Shown one piece after another: positions 1-11,166 of a DNA stretch of 64,000 nucleotides. Each line of letters opens with the position of its first letter. Positions within the stretch are counted from its first letter, which is position 1. The notes under the pieces were generated by a model. It was not told where the DNA came from and did not search any database. It saw only the letters and a program-made list of their open reading frames with translations. The DNA is from Uranotaenia lowii (Eukaryota; Arthropoda; Insecta; Diptera; Culicidae): positions 1 to 64,000 of the forward strand of contig NW_026597089.1 in assembly GCF_029784155.1 (NCBI RefSeq), written 5' to 3'. Both the position numbers and the translations under genes were made by a program.

Positions 1-692
1 TTTTTGCCGAAAAATTTTCGAGTTTAAAATTTTGCAAGATTAAAAAAATTCAAGGTTTTTCGCGCGCCCCCCGAGCGGAAAAAATCGAAAAAAATGATTT
101 TTTGCCGAAAAATTTTCGAGTTTAAAATTTTGCAAGATTAAAAAAATTCAAGGTTTTTCGCGCGCCTCCCGAGCGGAAAAAATCGAAAAAAATGATTTTT
201 TGCCGACAAATTTTCGAGTTTAAAATTTTGCAAGATTCAAAAAATTCAAGGTTTTTCGCGCGCCCCCCGAGCGGAAAAAATCGAAAAAAATGATTTTTTG
301 CCGAAAAATTTACGACTTTAAAATTTTGCAAGATTCAGAAAATTCAAGGTTTTTCGCGCGCCCCCCGAGCGGAAAAAATCGAAAAAAATGATTTTTTGCC
401 GAAAAATTTTCGAGTTTAAAATTTTGCAAGATTAAAAAAATTCAAGGTTTTTCGCGCGCCCCCCGAGCGGAAAAAATCGAAAAAAATGATTTTTTGCCGA
501 AAAATTTTCGAGTTTAAAATTTTGCAAGATTCAAAAAATTCAAGGTTTTTCGCGCCCCCCCGAGCGGAAAAAATCGAAAAAAATGATTTTTTGCCGAAAA
601 ATTTTCGACTTTAAAATTTTGTAAGATTCAAAAAATTCAAGGTTTTTCGCGCGCCCCCCGAGCGGAAAAAATCGAAAAAAATGATTTTTTGC

Positions 693-705
693 CGAAAAAT
701 TTTCG
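693..705. other. Dyad-symmetric A/T element in the reference monomer
   Basis: CGAAAAATTTTCG has 6-bp arms (CGAAAA / TTTTCG) around one central A and recurs in most monomers. Known background: short dyads that can form non-B structure are common in centromeric satellites that lack a CENP-B box. Common variants break the dyad (GACAAATTTTCG, TTTACG), so strict conservation is absent. A structural role is inference only. Confidence 0.5.
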
Positions 706-740
706 AGTTTAAAATTTTGCAAGATTCAAAAAATTCAAGG

Positions 741-763
741 TTTTTCGCGCGCCCCCCGAGCGG
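741..763. other. CpG-rich G+C core of the reference monomer
   Basis: A T5 run is followed by CGCGCGCCCCCCGAGCGG, which holds five of the monomer's eight CpGs and a CGCGCGC alternation of the kind that can adopt Z-DNA. TTTTTCGC and GCGGAAAAA can also pair as an 8-bp stem with one bulged G. The core recurs every 98 bp. Variants are scarce: GCCTCCC, GCACG with C7, GCGTG, TTTTTTGCG and GGCGCGCC. Whether a protein binds here cannot be told from sequence. Confidence 0.5.
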
Positions 764-2152
764 AAAAAATCGAAAAAAATGATTTTTTGCCGAAAAATTT
801 TCGAGTTTAAAATTTTGCAAGATTCAAAAAATTCAAGGTTTTTCGCGCGCCCCCCGAGCGGAAAAAATCGAAAAAAATGATTTTTTGCCGAAAAATTTTC
901 GAGTTTAAAATTTTGCAAGATTCAAAAAATTCAAGGTTTTTCGCGCGCCCCCCGAGCGGAAAAAATCGAAAAAAAATGATTTTTTGCCGAAAAATTGTCG
1001 ACTTTAAAATTTTGCAAGATTCAAAAAATTCAAGGTTTTTCGCGCGCCCCCCGAGCGGAAAAAATCGAAAAAAATGATTTTTTGCCGAAAAATTTTCGAC
1101 TTTAAAATTTTGCAAGATTTAAAAAATTCAAGGTTTTTCGCGCGCCCCCCGAGCGGAAAAAATCGAAAAAAATGATTTTTTGCCGAAAAATTTTCGAGTT
1201 TAAAATTTTGCAAGATTCAAAAAATTCAAGGTTTTTCGCGCGCCCCCCGAGCGGAAAAAATCGAAAAAAATGATTTTTTGCCGAAAAATTTTCGAGTTTA
1301 AAATTTTGCAAGATTCAAAAAATTCAAGGTTTTTCGCGCGCCCCCCGAGCGGAAAAAATCGAAAAAAATGATTTTTTGCCGAAAAATTTTCGAGTTTAAA
1401 ATTTTGCAAGATTCAAAAAATTCAAGGTTTTTCGCGCGCCCCCCGAGCGGAAAAAATCGAAAAAAAATGATTTTTTGCCGAAAAATTTTCGACTTTAAAA
1501 TTTTGCAAGATTCAAAAAATTCAAGGTTTTTCGCGCGCCCCCCGAGCGGAAAAAATCGAAAAAAATGATTTTTTGCCGAAAAATTTTCGACTTTAAAATT
1601 TTGCAAGATTTAAAAAATTCAAGGTTTTTCGCGCGCCCCCCGAGCGGAAAAAATCGAAAAAAATGATTTTTTGCCGAAAAATTTTCGAGTTTAAAATTTT
1701 GCAAGATTCAAAAAATTCAAGGTTTTTCGCGCGCCCCCCGAGCGGAAAAAATCGAAAAAAATGATTTTTTGCCGACAAATTTTCGAGTTTAAAATTTTGC
1801 AAGATTCAAAAAATTTAAGGTTTTTCGCGCGCCCCCCGAGCGGAAAAAATCGAAAAAAATGATTTTTTGCCGAAAAATTTTCGAGTTTAAAATTTTGCAA
1901 GATTCAAAAAATTCAAGGTTTTTCGCGCGCCCCCCGAGCGGAAAAAATCGAAAAAAATGATTTTTTGCCGAAAAATTTTCGAGTTTAAAATTTTGCAAGA
2001 TTCAAAAAATTCAAGGTTTTTCGCGCGCCCCCCGAGCGGAAAAAATCGAAAAAAATGATTTTTTGCCGAAAAATTTTCGAGTTTAAAATTTTGCAAGATT
2101 CAAAAAATTCAAGGTTTTTCGCGCGCCCCCCGAGCGGAAAAAATCGAAAAAA

Positions 2153-2240
2153 ATGATTTTTTGCCGACAAATTTTCGAGTTTAAAATTTTGCAAGATTCA
2201 AAAAATTTAAGGTTTTTCGCGCGCCCCCCGAGCGGAAAAA
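2153..2240 (+). repeat. 88-bp deleted monomer
   Basis: The TCG plus A7 segment before the next ATG is missing (10 bp), leaving GAGCGG-A6-TGATTT. Slippage or pairing between the two flanking A-runs explains the deletion simply. I found no second copy with this exact form; the nearest is the 90-bp monomer at 30,983. Confidence 0.9.
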
Positions 2241-3722
2241 ATGATTTTTTGCCGAAAAATTTTCGAGTTTAAAATTTTGCAAGATTCAAAAAATTCAAGG
2301 TTTTTCGCGCGCCCCCCGAGCGGAAAAAATCGAAAAAAATGATTTTTTGCCGAAAAATTTTCGAGTTTAAAATTTTGCAAGATTCAAAAAATTCAAGGTT
2401 TTTCGCGCGCCCCCCGAGCGGAAAAAATCGAAAAAAATGATTTTTTGCCGAAAAATTTTCGACTTTAAAATTTTGCAAGATTTAAAAAATTCAAGGTTTT
2501 TCGCGCGCCCCCCGAGCGGAAAAAATCGAAAAAAATGATTTTTTGCCGAAAAATTTTCGAGTTTAAAATTTTGCAAGATTCAAAAAATTCAAGGTTTTTC
2601 GCGCGCCCCCCGAGCGGAAAAAATCGAAAAAAATGATTTTTTGCCGAAAAATTTTCGAGTTTAAAATTTTGCAAGATTCAAAAAATTCAAGGTTTTTCGC
2701 GCGCCCCCCGAGCGGAAAAAATCGAAAAAAATGATTTTTTGCCGAAAAATTTTCGAGTTTAAAATTTTGCAAGATTCAAAAAATTCAAGGTTTTTCGCGC
2801 GCCCCCCGAGCGGAAAAAATCGAAAAAAAAATGATTTTTTGCCGAAAAATTTTCGACTTTAAAATTTTGCAAGATTCAAAAAATTCAAGGTTTTTCGCGC
2901 GCCCCCCGAGCGGAAAAAATCGAAAAAAATGATTTTTTGCCGAAAAATTTTCGACTTTAAAATTTTGCAAGATTCAAAAAATTCAAGGTTTTTCGCGCGC
3001 CCCCCGAGCGGAAAAAATCGAAAAAAATGATTTTTTGCCGAAAAATTTTCGAGTTTAAAATTTTGCAAGATTCAAAAAATTCAAGGTTTTTCGCGCGCCC
3101 CCCGAGCGGAAAAAATCGAAAAAAATGATTTTTTGCCGACAAATTTTCGAGTTTAAAATTTTGCAAGATTCAAAAAATTTAAGGTTTTTCGCGCGCCCCC
3201 CGAGCGGAAAAAATCGAAAAAAATGATTTTTTGCCGAAAAATTTTCGAGTTTAAAATTTTGCAAGATTCAAAAAATTCAAGGTTTTTCGCGCGCCCCCCG
3301 AGCGGAAAAAATCGAAAAAAATGATTTTTTGCCGAAAAATTTTCGAGTTTAAAATTTTGCAAGATTAAAAAAATTCAAGGTTTTTCGCACGCCCCCCCGA
3401 GCGGAAAAAATCGAAAAAAATGATTTTTTGCCGAAAAATTTTCGACTTTAAAATTTTGCAAGATTCAAAAAATTCAAGGTTTTTCGCGCGCCCCCCGAGC
3501 GGAAAAAATCGAAAAAAATGATTTTTTGCCGAAAAATTTTCGAGTTTAAAATTTTGCAAGATTCAAAAAATTCAAGGTTTTTCGCGCGCCCCCCGAGCGG
3601 AAAAAATCGAAAAAAATGATTTTTTGCCGAAAAATTTACGACTTTAAAATTTTGCAAGATTCAAAAAATTCAAGGTTTTTTGCGCGCCCCCCGAGCGGAA
3701 AAAATCGAAAAAAATGATTTTT

Positions 3723-3727
3723 TGTCA
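3723..3727 (+). repeat. TGTCA marker monomer (first of 11)
   Basis: GCCGAAAAA is replaced by GTCAAAAAA, followed by TTTTCGAC. The same form starts at 3,723, 6,279, 14,221, 16,672, 18,736, 23,150, 23,738, 24,620, 25,503, 46,122 (one A fewer) and 61,025. In the first ten the monomer just upstream carries TTTTTTGCGCG in place of TTTTTCGCGCG, so the two changes form a two-monomer haplotype. The copy at 61,025 lacks the partner change and ends in TTTTCGAG. This is the best tracer of HOR register in the first 26 kb. Confidence 0.85.
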
Positions 3728-6700
3728 AAAAATTTTCGACTTTAAAATTTTGCAAGATTAAAAAAATTCAAGGTTTTTCGCGCGCCCCCCGAGCGGAAAA
3801 AATCGAAAAAAATGATTTTTTGCCGAAAAATTTTCGAGTTTAAAATTTTGCAAGATTCAAAAAATTCAAGGTTTTTCGCGCGCCCCCCGAGCGGAAAAAA
3901 TCGAAAAAAATGATTTTTTGCCGAAAAATTTTCGAGTTTAAAATTTTGCAAGATTCAAAAAATTCAAGGTTTTTCGCGCGCCCCCCGAGCGGAAAAAATC
4001 GAAAAAAATGATTTTTTGCCGAAAAATTTTCGAGTTTAAAATTTTGCAAGATTCAAAAAATTCAAGGTTTTTCGCGCGCCCCCCCCGAGCGGAAAAAATC
4101 GAAAAAAATGATTTTTTGCCGAAAAATTTTCGAGTTTAAAATTTTGCAAGATTCAAAAAATTCAAGGTTTTTCGCGCGCCCCCCGAGCGGAAAAAATCGA
4201 AAAAAATGATTTTTTGCCGAAAAATTTTCGAGTTTAAAATTTTGCAAGATTCAAAAAATTCAAGGTTTTTCGCGCGCCCCCCGAGCGGAAAAAATCGAAA
4301 AAAATGATTTTTTGCCGAAAAATTTTCGAGTTTAAAATTTTGCAAGATTCAAAATATTCAAGGTTTTTCGCGCGCCCCCCGAGCGGAAAAAATCGAAAAA
4401 AATGATTTTTTGCCGACAAATTTTCGAGTTTAAAATTTTGCAAGATTCAAAAAATTCAAGGTTTTTCGCGCTCCCCCCGAGCGGAAAAAATCGAAAAAAA
4501 TGATTTTTTGCCGAAAAATTTTCGAGTTTAAAATTTTGCAAGATTCAAAAAATTCAAGGTTTTTCGCGCGCCCCCCGAGCGGAAAAAATCGAAAAAAATG
4601 ATTTTTTGCCGAAAAATTTTCGAGTTTAAAATTTTGCAAGATTCAAAAAATTCAAGGTTTTTCGCGCACCCCCCGAGCGGAAAAAATCGAAAAAAATGAT
4701 TTTTTGCCGAAAAATTTTCGAGTTTAAAATTTTGCAAGATTCAAAAAATTCAAGGTTTTTCGCGCGCCCCCCGAGCGGAAAAAATCGAAAAAAAATGATT
4801 TTTTGCCGAAAAATTTTCGACTTTAAAATTTTGCAAGATTCAAAAAATTCAAGGTTTTTCGCGCGCCCCCCGAGCGGAAAAAATCGAAAAAAATGATTTT
4901 TTGCCGAAAAATTTTCGACTTTAAAATTTTGCAAGATTCAAAAAATTCAAGGTTTTTCGCGCGCCCCCCGAGCGGAAAAAATCGAAAAAAATGATTTTTT
5001 GCCGAAAAATTTTCGAGTTTAAAATTTTGCAAGATTCAAAAAATTCAAGGTTTTTCGCGCGCCCCCCCGAGCGGAAAAAATCGAAAAAAATGATTTTTTG
5101 CCGACAAATTTTCGAGTTTAAAATTTTGCAAGATTCAAAAAATTTAAGGTTTTTCGCGCGCCCCCCGAGCGGAAAAAATCGAAAAAAATGATGTTTTGCC
5201 GAAAAATTTTCGAGTTTAAAATTTTGCAAGATTCAAAAAATTCAAGGTTTTTCGCGCGCCCCCCGAGCGGAAAAAATCGAAAAAAATGATTTTTTGCCGA
5301 AAAATTTTCGAGTTTAAAATTTTGCAAGATTCAAAAAATTCAAGGTTTTTCGCGCGCCCCCCGAGCGGAAAAAATCGAAAAAAATGATTTTTTGCCGAAA
5401 AATTTTCGACTTTAAAATTTTGCAAGATTTAAAAAATTCAAGGTTTTTCGCGCGCCCCCCGAGCGGAAAAAATCGAAAAAAATGATTTTTTGCCGAAAAA
5501 TTTTCGAGTTTAAAATTTTGCAAGATTCAAAAAATTCAAGGTTTTTCGCGCGCCCCCCGAGCGGAAAAAATCGAAAAAAATGATTTTTTGCCGACAAATT
5601 TTCGAGTTTAAAATTTTGCAAGATTCAAAAAATTTAAGGTTTTTCGCGCGCCCCCCGAGCGGAAAAAATCGAAAAAAATGATTTTTTGCCGAAAAATTTT
5701 CGAGTTTAAAATTTTGCAAGATTCAAAAAATTCAAGGTTTTTCGCGCGCCCCCCGAGCGGAAAAAATCGAAAAAAAATGATTTTTTTGCCGAAAAATTTT
5801 CGAGTTTAAAATTTTGCAAGATTAAAAAAATTCAAGGTTTTTCGCACGCCCCCCCGAGCGGAAAAAATCGAAAAAAATGATTTTTTGCCGAAAAATTTAC
5901 GACTTTAAAATTTTGCAAGATTCAAAAAATTCAAGGTTTTTCGCGCGCCCCCCGAGCGGAAAAAATCGAAAAAAATGATTTTTTGCCGAAAAATTTTCGA
6001 GTTTAAAATTTTGCAAGATTCAAAAAATTCAAGGTTTTTCGCGCGCCCCCCGAGCGGAAAAAATCGAAAAAAATGATTTTTTGCCGAAAAATTTTCGAGT
6101 TTAAAATTTTGCAAGATTCAAAAAATTCAAGGTTTTTCGCGCGCCCCCCGAGCGGAAAAAATCGAAAAAAAATGATTTTTTGCCGAAAAATTTACGACTT
6201 TAAAATTTTGCAAGATTCAAAAAATTCAAGGTTTTTTGCGCGCCCCCCGAGCGGAAAAAATCGAAAAAAATGATTTTTTGTCAAAAAATTTTCGACTTTA
6301 AAATTTTGCAAGATTCAAAAAATTCAAGGTTTTTCGCGCGCCCCCCGAGCGGAAAAAATCGAAAAAAATGATTTTTTGCCGAAAAATTTTCGAGTTTAAA
6401 ATTTTGCAAGATTCAAAAAATTCAAGGTTTTTCGCGCGCCCCCCGAGCGGAAAAAATCGAAAAAAATGATTTTTTGCCGAAAAATTTTCGAGTTTAAAAT
6501 TTTGCAAGATTCAAAAAATTCAAGGTTTTTCGCGCGCCCCCCGAGCGGAAAAAATCGAAAAAAATGATTTTTTGCCGAAAAATTTTCGAGTTTAAAATTT
6601 TGCAAGATTCAAAAAATTCAAGGTTTTTCGCGCGCCCCCCGAGCGGAAAAAATCGAAAAAAATGATTTTTTGCCGACAAATTTTCGAGTTTAAAATTTTG

Positions 6701-7936
6701 CAAGATTCAAAAAATTCAAGGTTTTTCGCGCGCCCCCCGAGCGGAAAAAATCGAAAAAAATGATTTTTTTGCCGAAAAATTTTCGAGTTTAAAATTTTGC
6801 AAGATTCAAAAAATTCAAGGTTTTTCGCGCGCCCCCCGAGCGGAAAAAATCGAAAAAAATGATGTTTTGCCGAAAAATTTTCGAGTTTAAAATTTTGCAA
6901 GATTCAAAAAATTCAAGGTTTTTCGCGCGCCCCCCGAGCGGAAAAAATCGAAAAAAATGATTTTTTGCCGAAAAATTTTCGAGTTTAAAATTTTGCAAGA
7001 TTAAAAAAATTCAAGGTTTTTCGCGCGCCCCCCGAGCGGAAAAAATCGAAAAAAATGATTTTTTGCCGAAAAATTTTCGAGTTTAAAATTTTGCAAGATT
7101 CAAAAAATTCAAGGTTTTTCGCGCGCCCCCCGAGCGGAAAATATCGAAAAAAATGATTTTTTGCCGAAAAATTTTCGACTTTAAAATTTTGCAAGATTTA
7201 AAAAATTCAAGGTTTTTCGCGCGCCCCCCGAGCGGAAAAAATCGAAAAAAATGATTTTTTGCCGAAAAATTTTCGAGTTTAAAATTTTGCAAGATTCAAA
7301 AAATTCAAGGTTTTTCGCGCGCCCCCCGAGCGGAAAAAATCGAAAAAAATGATTTTTTGCCGACAAATTTTCGAGTTTAAAATTTTGCAATATTCAAAAA
7401 ATTCAAGGTTTTTCGCGCGCCCCCCGAGCGGAAAAAATCGAAAAAAATGATTTTTTGCCGAAAAATTTTCGAGTTTAAAATTTTGCAAGATTCAAAAAAT
7501 TCAAGGTTTTTCGCGCGCCCCCCGAGCGGAAAAAATCGAAAAAAATGATTTTTTGCCGAAAAATTTTCGAGTTTAAAATTTTGCAAGATTCAAAAAATTC
7601 CAGGTTTTTCGCGCGCCCCCCGAGCGGAAAAAATCGAAAAAAATGATTTTTTGCCGAAAAATTTTCGAGTTTAAAATTTTGCAAGATTCAAAAAATTCAA
7701 GGTTTTTCGCGCGCCCCCCGAGCGGAAAAAATCGAAAAAAATGATTTTTTGCCGAAAAATTTTCGAGTTTAAAATTTTGCAAGATTCAAAAAATTCAAGG
7801 TTTTTCGCGCGCCCCCCGAGCGGAAAAAATCGAAAAAAATGATTTTTTGCCGAAAAATTTTCGAGTTTAAAATTTTGCAAGATTCAAAAAATTCAAGGTT
7901 TTTCGCGCGCCCCCCGAGCGGAAAAAATCGAAAAAA

Positions 7937-10900
7937 ATGATTTTTTTGCCGAAAAATTTACGACTTTAAAATTTTGCAAGATTCAAAAAATTCAAGGTTT
8001 TCGCGCGCCCCCCGAGCGGAAAAAATCGAAAAAAATGATTTTTTGCCGAAAAATTTTCGACTTTAAAATTTTGCAAGATTTAAAAAATTCAAGGTTTTTC
8101 GCGCGCCCCCCGAGCGGAAAAAATCGAAAAAAATGATTTTTTGCCGAAAAATTTTCGAGTTTAAAATTTTGCAAGATTAAAAAAATTCAAGGTTTTTCGC
8201 GCGCCCCCCGAGCGGAAAAAATCGAAAAAAATGATTTTTTGCCGACAAATTTTCGAGTTTAAAATTTTGCAAGATTCAAAAAATTCAAGGTTTTTCGCGC
8301 GCCCCCCGAGCGGAAAAAATCGAAAAAAATGATTTTTTGCCGAAAAATTTTCGAGTTTAAAATTTTGCAAGATTCAAAAAATTCAAGGTTTTTCGCGCGC
8401 CCCCCGAGCGGAAAAAATCGAAAAAAATGATTTTTTGCCGAAAAATTTTCGAGTTTAAAATTTTGCAAGATTCAAAAAATTCAAGGTTTTTCGCGCGCCC
8501 CCCGAGCGGAAAAAATCGAAAAAAATGATTTTTTGCCGAAAAATTTACGACTTTAAAATTTTGCAAGATTAAAAAAATTCAAGGTTTTTCGCGCGCCCCC
8601 CGAGCGGAAAAAATCGAAAAAAATGATTTTTTGCCGAAAAATTTTCGAGTTTAAAATTTTGCAAGATTCAAAAAATTCAAGGTTTTTCGCGCGCCCCCCG
8701 AGCGGAAAAAATCGAAAAAAATGATTTTTTGCCGAAAAATTTTCGAGTTTAAAATTTTGCAAGATTCAAAAAATTCAAGGTTTTTCGCGCGCCCCCCGAG
8801 CGGAAAAAATCGAAAAAAATGATTTTTTGCCGAAAAATTTTCGAGTTTAAAATTTTGCAAGATTCAAAAAATTCAAGGTTTTTCGCGCGCCCCCCGAGCG
8901 GAAAAAATCGAAAAAAATGATTTTTTGCCGAAAAATTTTCGAGTTTAAAATTTTGCAAGATTCAAAAAATTCAAGGTTTTTCGCGCGCCCCCCGAGCGGA
9001 AAAAATCGAAAAAAATGATTTTTTGCCGAAAAATTTACGACTTTAAAATTTTGCAAGATTCAAAAAATTCAAGGTTTTCGCGCGCCCCCCGAGCGGAAAA
9101 AATCGAAAAAAATGATTTTTTGCCGAAAAATTTTCGACTTTAAAATTTTGCAAGATTTAAAAAATTCAAGGTTTTTCGCGCGCCCCCCGAGCGGAAAAAA
9201 TCGAAAAAAATGATTTTTTGCCGAAAAATTTTCGAGTTTAAAATTTTGCAAGATTCAAAAAATTCAAGGTTTTTCGCGCGCCCCCCGAGCGGAAAAAATC
9301 GAAAAAAATGATTTTTTGCCGACAAATTTTCGAGTTTAAAATTTTGCAAGATTTAAAAAATTCAAGGTTTTTCGCGCGCCCCCCGAGCGGAAAAAATCGA
9401 AAAAAATGATTTTTTGCCGAAAAATTTTCGAGTTTAAAATTTTGCAAGATTCAAAAAATTCAAGGTTTTTCGCGCGCCCCCCGAGCGGAAAAAATCGAAA
9501 AAAAATGATTTTTGCCGAAAAATTTTCGAGTTTAAAATTTTGCAAGATTCAAAAAATTCAAGGTTTTTCGCGCGCCCCCCGAGCGGAAAAATCGAAAAAA
9601 ATGATTTTTTGCCGAAAAATTTACGACTTTAAAATTTTGCAAGATTCAAAAAATTCAAGGTTTTTCGCGCGCCCCCCCGAGCGGAAAAAATCGAAAAAAA
9701 ATGATTTTTTGCCGAAAAATTTTCGACTTTAAAATTTTGCAAGATTTAAAAAATTCAAGGTTTTTCGCGCGCCCCCCGAGCGGAAAAAATCGAAAAAAAT
9801 GATTTTTTGCCGAAAAATTTTCGAGTTTAAAATTTTGCAAGATTCAAAAAATTCAAGGTTTTTCGCGCCCCCCGAGCGGAAAAAATCGAAAAAAATGATT
9901 TTTTGCCGAAAAATTTTCGAGTTTAAAATTTTGCAAGATTTAAAAAATTCAAGGTTTTTCGCGCGCCCCCCGAGCGGAAAAAATCGAAAAAAATGATTTT
10001 TTGCCGACAAATTTTCGAGTTTAAAATTTTGCAAGATTCAAAAAATTCAAGGTTTTTCGCGCGCCCCCCGAGCGGAAAAAATCGAAAAAAATGATTTTTT
10101 GCCGAAAAATTTACGACTTTAAAATTTTGCAAGATTCAAAAAATTCAAGGTTTTCGCGCGCCCCCCGAGCGGAAAAATTCGAAAAAAATGATTTTTTGCC
10201 GAAAAATTTTCGACTTTAAAATTTTGCAAGATTTAAAAAATTCAAGGTTTTTCGCGCGCCCCCGAGCGGAAAAAATCGAAAAAAATGATTTTTTGCCGAA
10301 AAATTTTCGAGTTTAAAATTTTGCAAGATTCAAAAAATTCAAGGTTTTTCGCGCGCCCCCCGAGCGGAAAAAATCGAAAAAAAATGATTTTTTGCCGACA
10401 AATTTTCGAGTTTAAAATTTTGCAAGATTTAAAAAATTCAAGGTTTTTCGCGCGCCCCCCGAGCGGAAAAAATCGAAAAAAATGATTTTTTGCCGAAAAA
10501 TTTTCGAGTTTAAAATTTTGCAAGATTCAAAAAATTCAAGGTTTTTCGCGCGCCCCCCGAGCGGAAAAAATCGAAAAAAAATGATTTTTTGCCGAAAAAT
10601 TTTCGAGTTTAAAATTTTGCAAGATTCAAAAAATTCAAGGTTTTTCGCGCGCCCCCCGAGCGGAAAAAATCGAAAAAAATGATTTTTTGCCGAAAAATTT
10701 ACGACTTTAAAATTTTGCAAGATTCAAAAAATTCAAGGTTTTTCGCGCGCCCCCCCGAGCGGAAAAAATCGAAAAAAATGATTTTTTGCCGAAAAATTTT
10801 CGACTTTAAAATTTTGCAAGATTTAAAAAATTCAAGGTTTTTCGCGCGCCCCCCGAGCGGAAAAAATCGAAAAAAATGATTTTTTGCCGAAAAATTTTCG

Positions 10901-11166
10901 AGTTTAAAATTTTGCAAGATTCAAAAAATTCAAGGTTTTTCGCGCCCCCCGAGCGGAAAAAATCGAAAAAAATGATTTTTTGCCGAAAAATTTTCGAGTT
11001 TAAAATTTTGCAAGATTTAAAAAATTCAAGGTTTTTCGCGCGCCCCCCGAGCGGAAAAAATCGAAAAAAATGATTTTTTGCCGACAAATTTTCGAGTTTA
11101 AAATTTTGCAAGATTCAAAAAATTCAAGGTTTTTCGCGCGCCCCCCGAGCGGAAAAATCGAAAAAA
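7937..11166 (+). repeat. 11-monomer HOR, about 1,077 bp, three units
   Basis: Units start near 7,937, 9,016 and 10,091 (lengths about 1,079, 1,075 and 1,076). Each opens with a TTTACGAC monomer that has lost one T before the core (GGTTTTCGCG), then a TTTTCGAC/TTT copy, a TTTTCGAG copy, a GACAAA copy, two plain copies and a TTTACGAC copy. The second and third units match over all 11 monomers, including a C7 run and a copy with shortened CGCGCCCCCC (about 9,866 and 10,942). The first unit matches only over its first seven monomers. The next TTTACGAC copy expected near 11,167 is instead TTTTCGAC, which marks the end. Confidence 0.8.

Larger units (their letters stand above)
681..778 (+). repeat. 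Reference monomer (exact consensus copy, 98 bp)
   Basis: I chose this copy as the reference because it carries the majority base at every variable site I compared. Counted from the ATGATT motif, the order is: a T6 run, GCCG, an A5T4 tract, CGAG, TTTAAAATTTTGC, AAGATTC, an A6 run, TTCAAGG, a T5 run, the G+C core CGCGCGCCCCCCGAGCGG, an A6 run, TCG, and an A7 run that leads into the next ATG. Hand count: 17 C and 17 G in 98 bases (34.7% G+C) and 8 CpG dinucleotides, against about 3 expected from base composition. The copy holds one DraI site (TTTAAA) and one BssHII site (GCGCGC), so either enzyme should give a 98-bp ladder. The choice of monomer start is arbitrary. Confidence 0.95.
640..1760 (+). 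repeat. 5-monomer HOR, 491-bp period
   Basis: The monomer series starting at 877 (99 bp), 976, 1,074, 1,172 and 1,270 is repeated from 1,368 (99 bp), 1,467, 1,565 and 1,663. Order in both: plain copy with one extra A, a TTC-type copy ending in GAC, TTTTCGAC with TTT, then plain copies. The match ends at 1,761, where a GACAAA copy appears. The two 99-bp copies at equivalent positions make chance similarity unlikely. One difference is GTCGAC at 997 against TTCGAC in the second unit. Confidence 0.7.

Noticed and set aside
122..331. 69-codon open frames on the minus strand in nearly every pair of monomers, and 60-134-codon frames on both strands
   Set aside because: They are the repeat read in frame. 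The same sequence recurs hundreds of times with frame shifts at each 98-bp step, length depends only on 99-bp or deleted monomers, and no start context, domain or codon pattern supports translation.
741..763. G-quadruplex or i-motif
   Set aside because: Each monomer has only one C6 (G6 on the other strand) tract, 98 bp from the next, too sparse for an intramolecular four-tract structure.
741..770. Intrinsic (rho-independent) terminator from a G+C stem next to a T or A run
   Set aside because: The stem-run pattern is part of every monomer and no gene precedes it; the setting looks eukaryotic.
681..778. CENP-B box
   Set aside because: The TTCG in the monomer is not followed by the required A and CGGG spacing, and the GAGCGG core lacks the motif on either strand.
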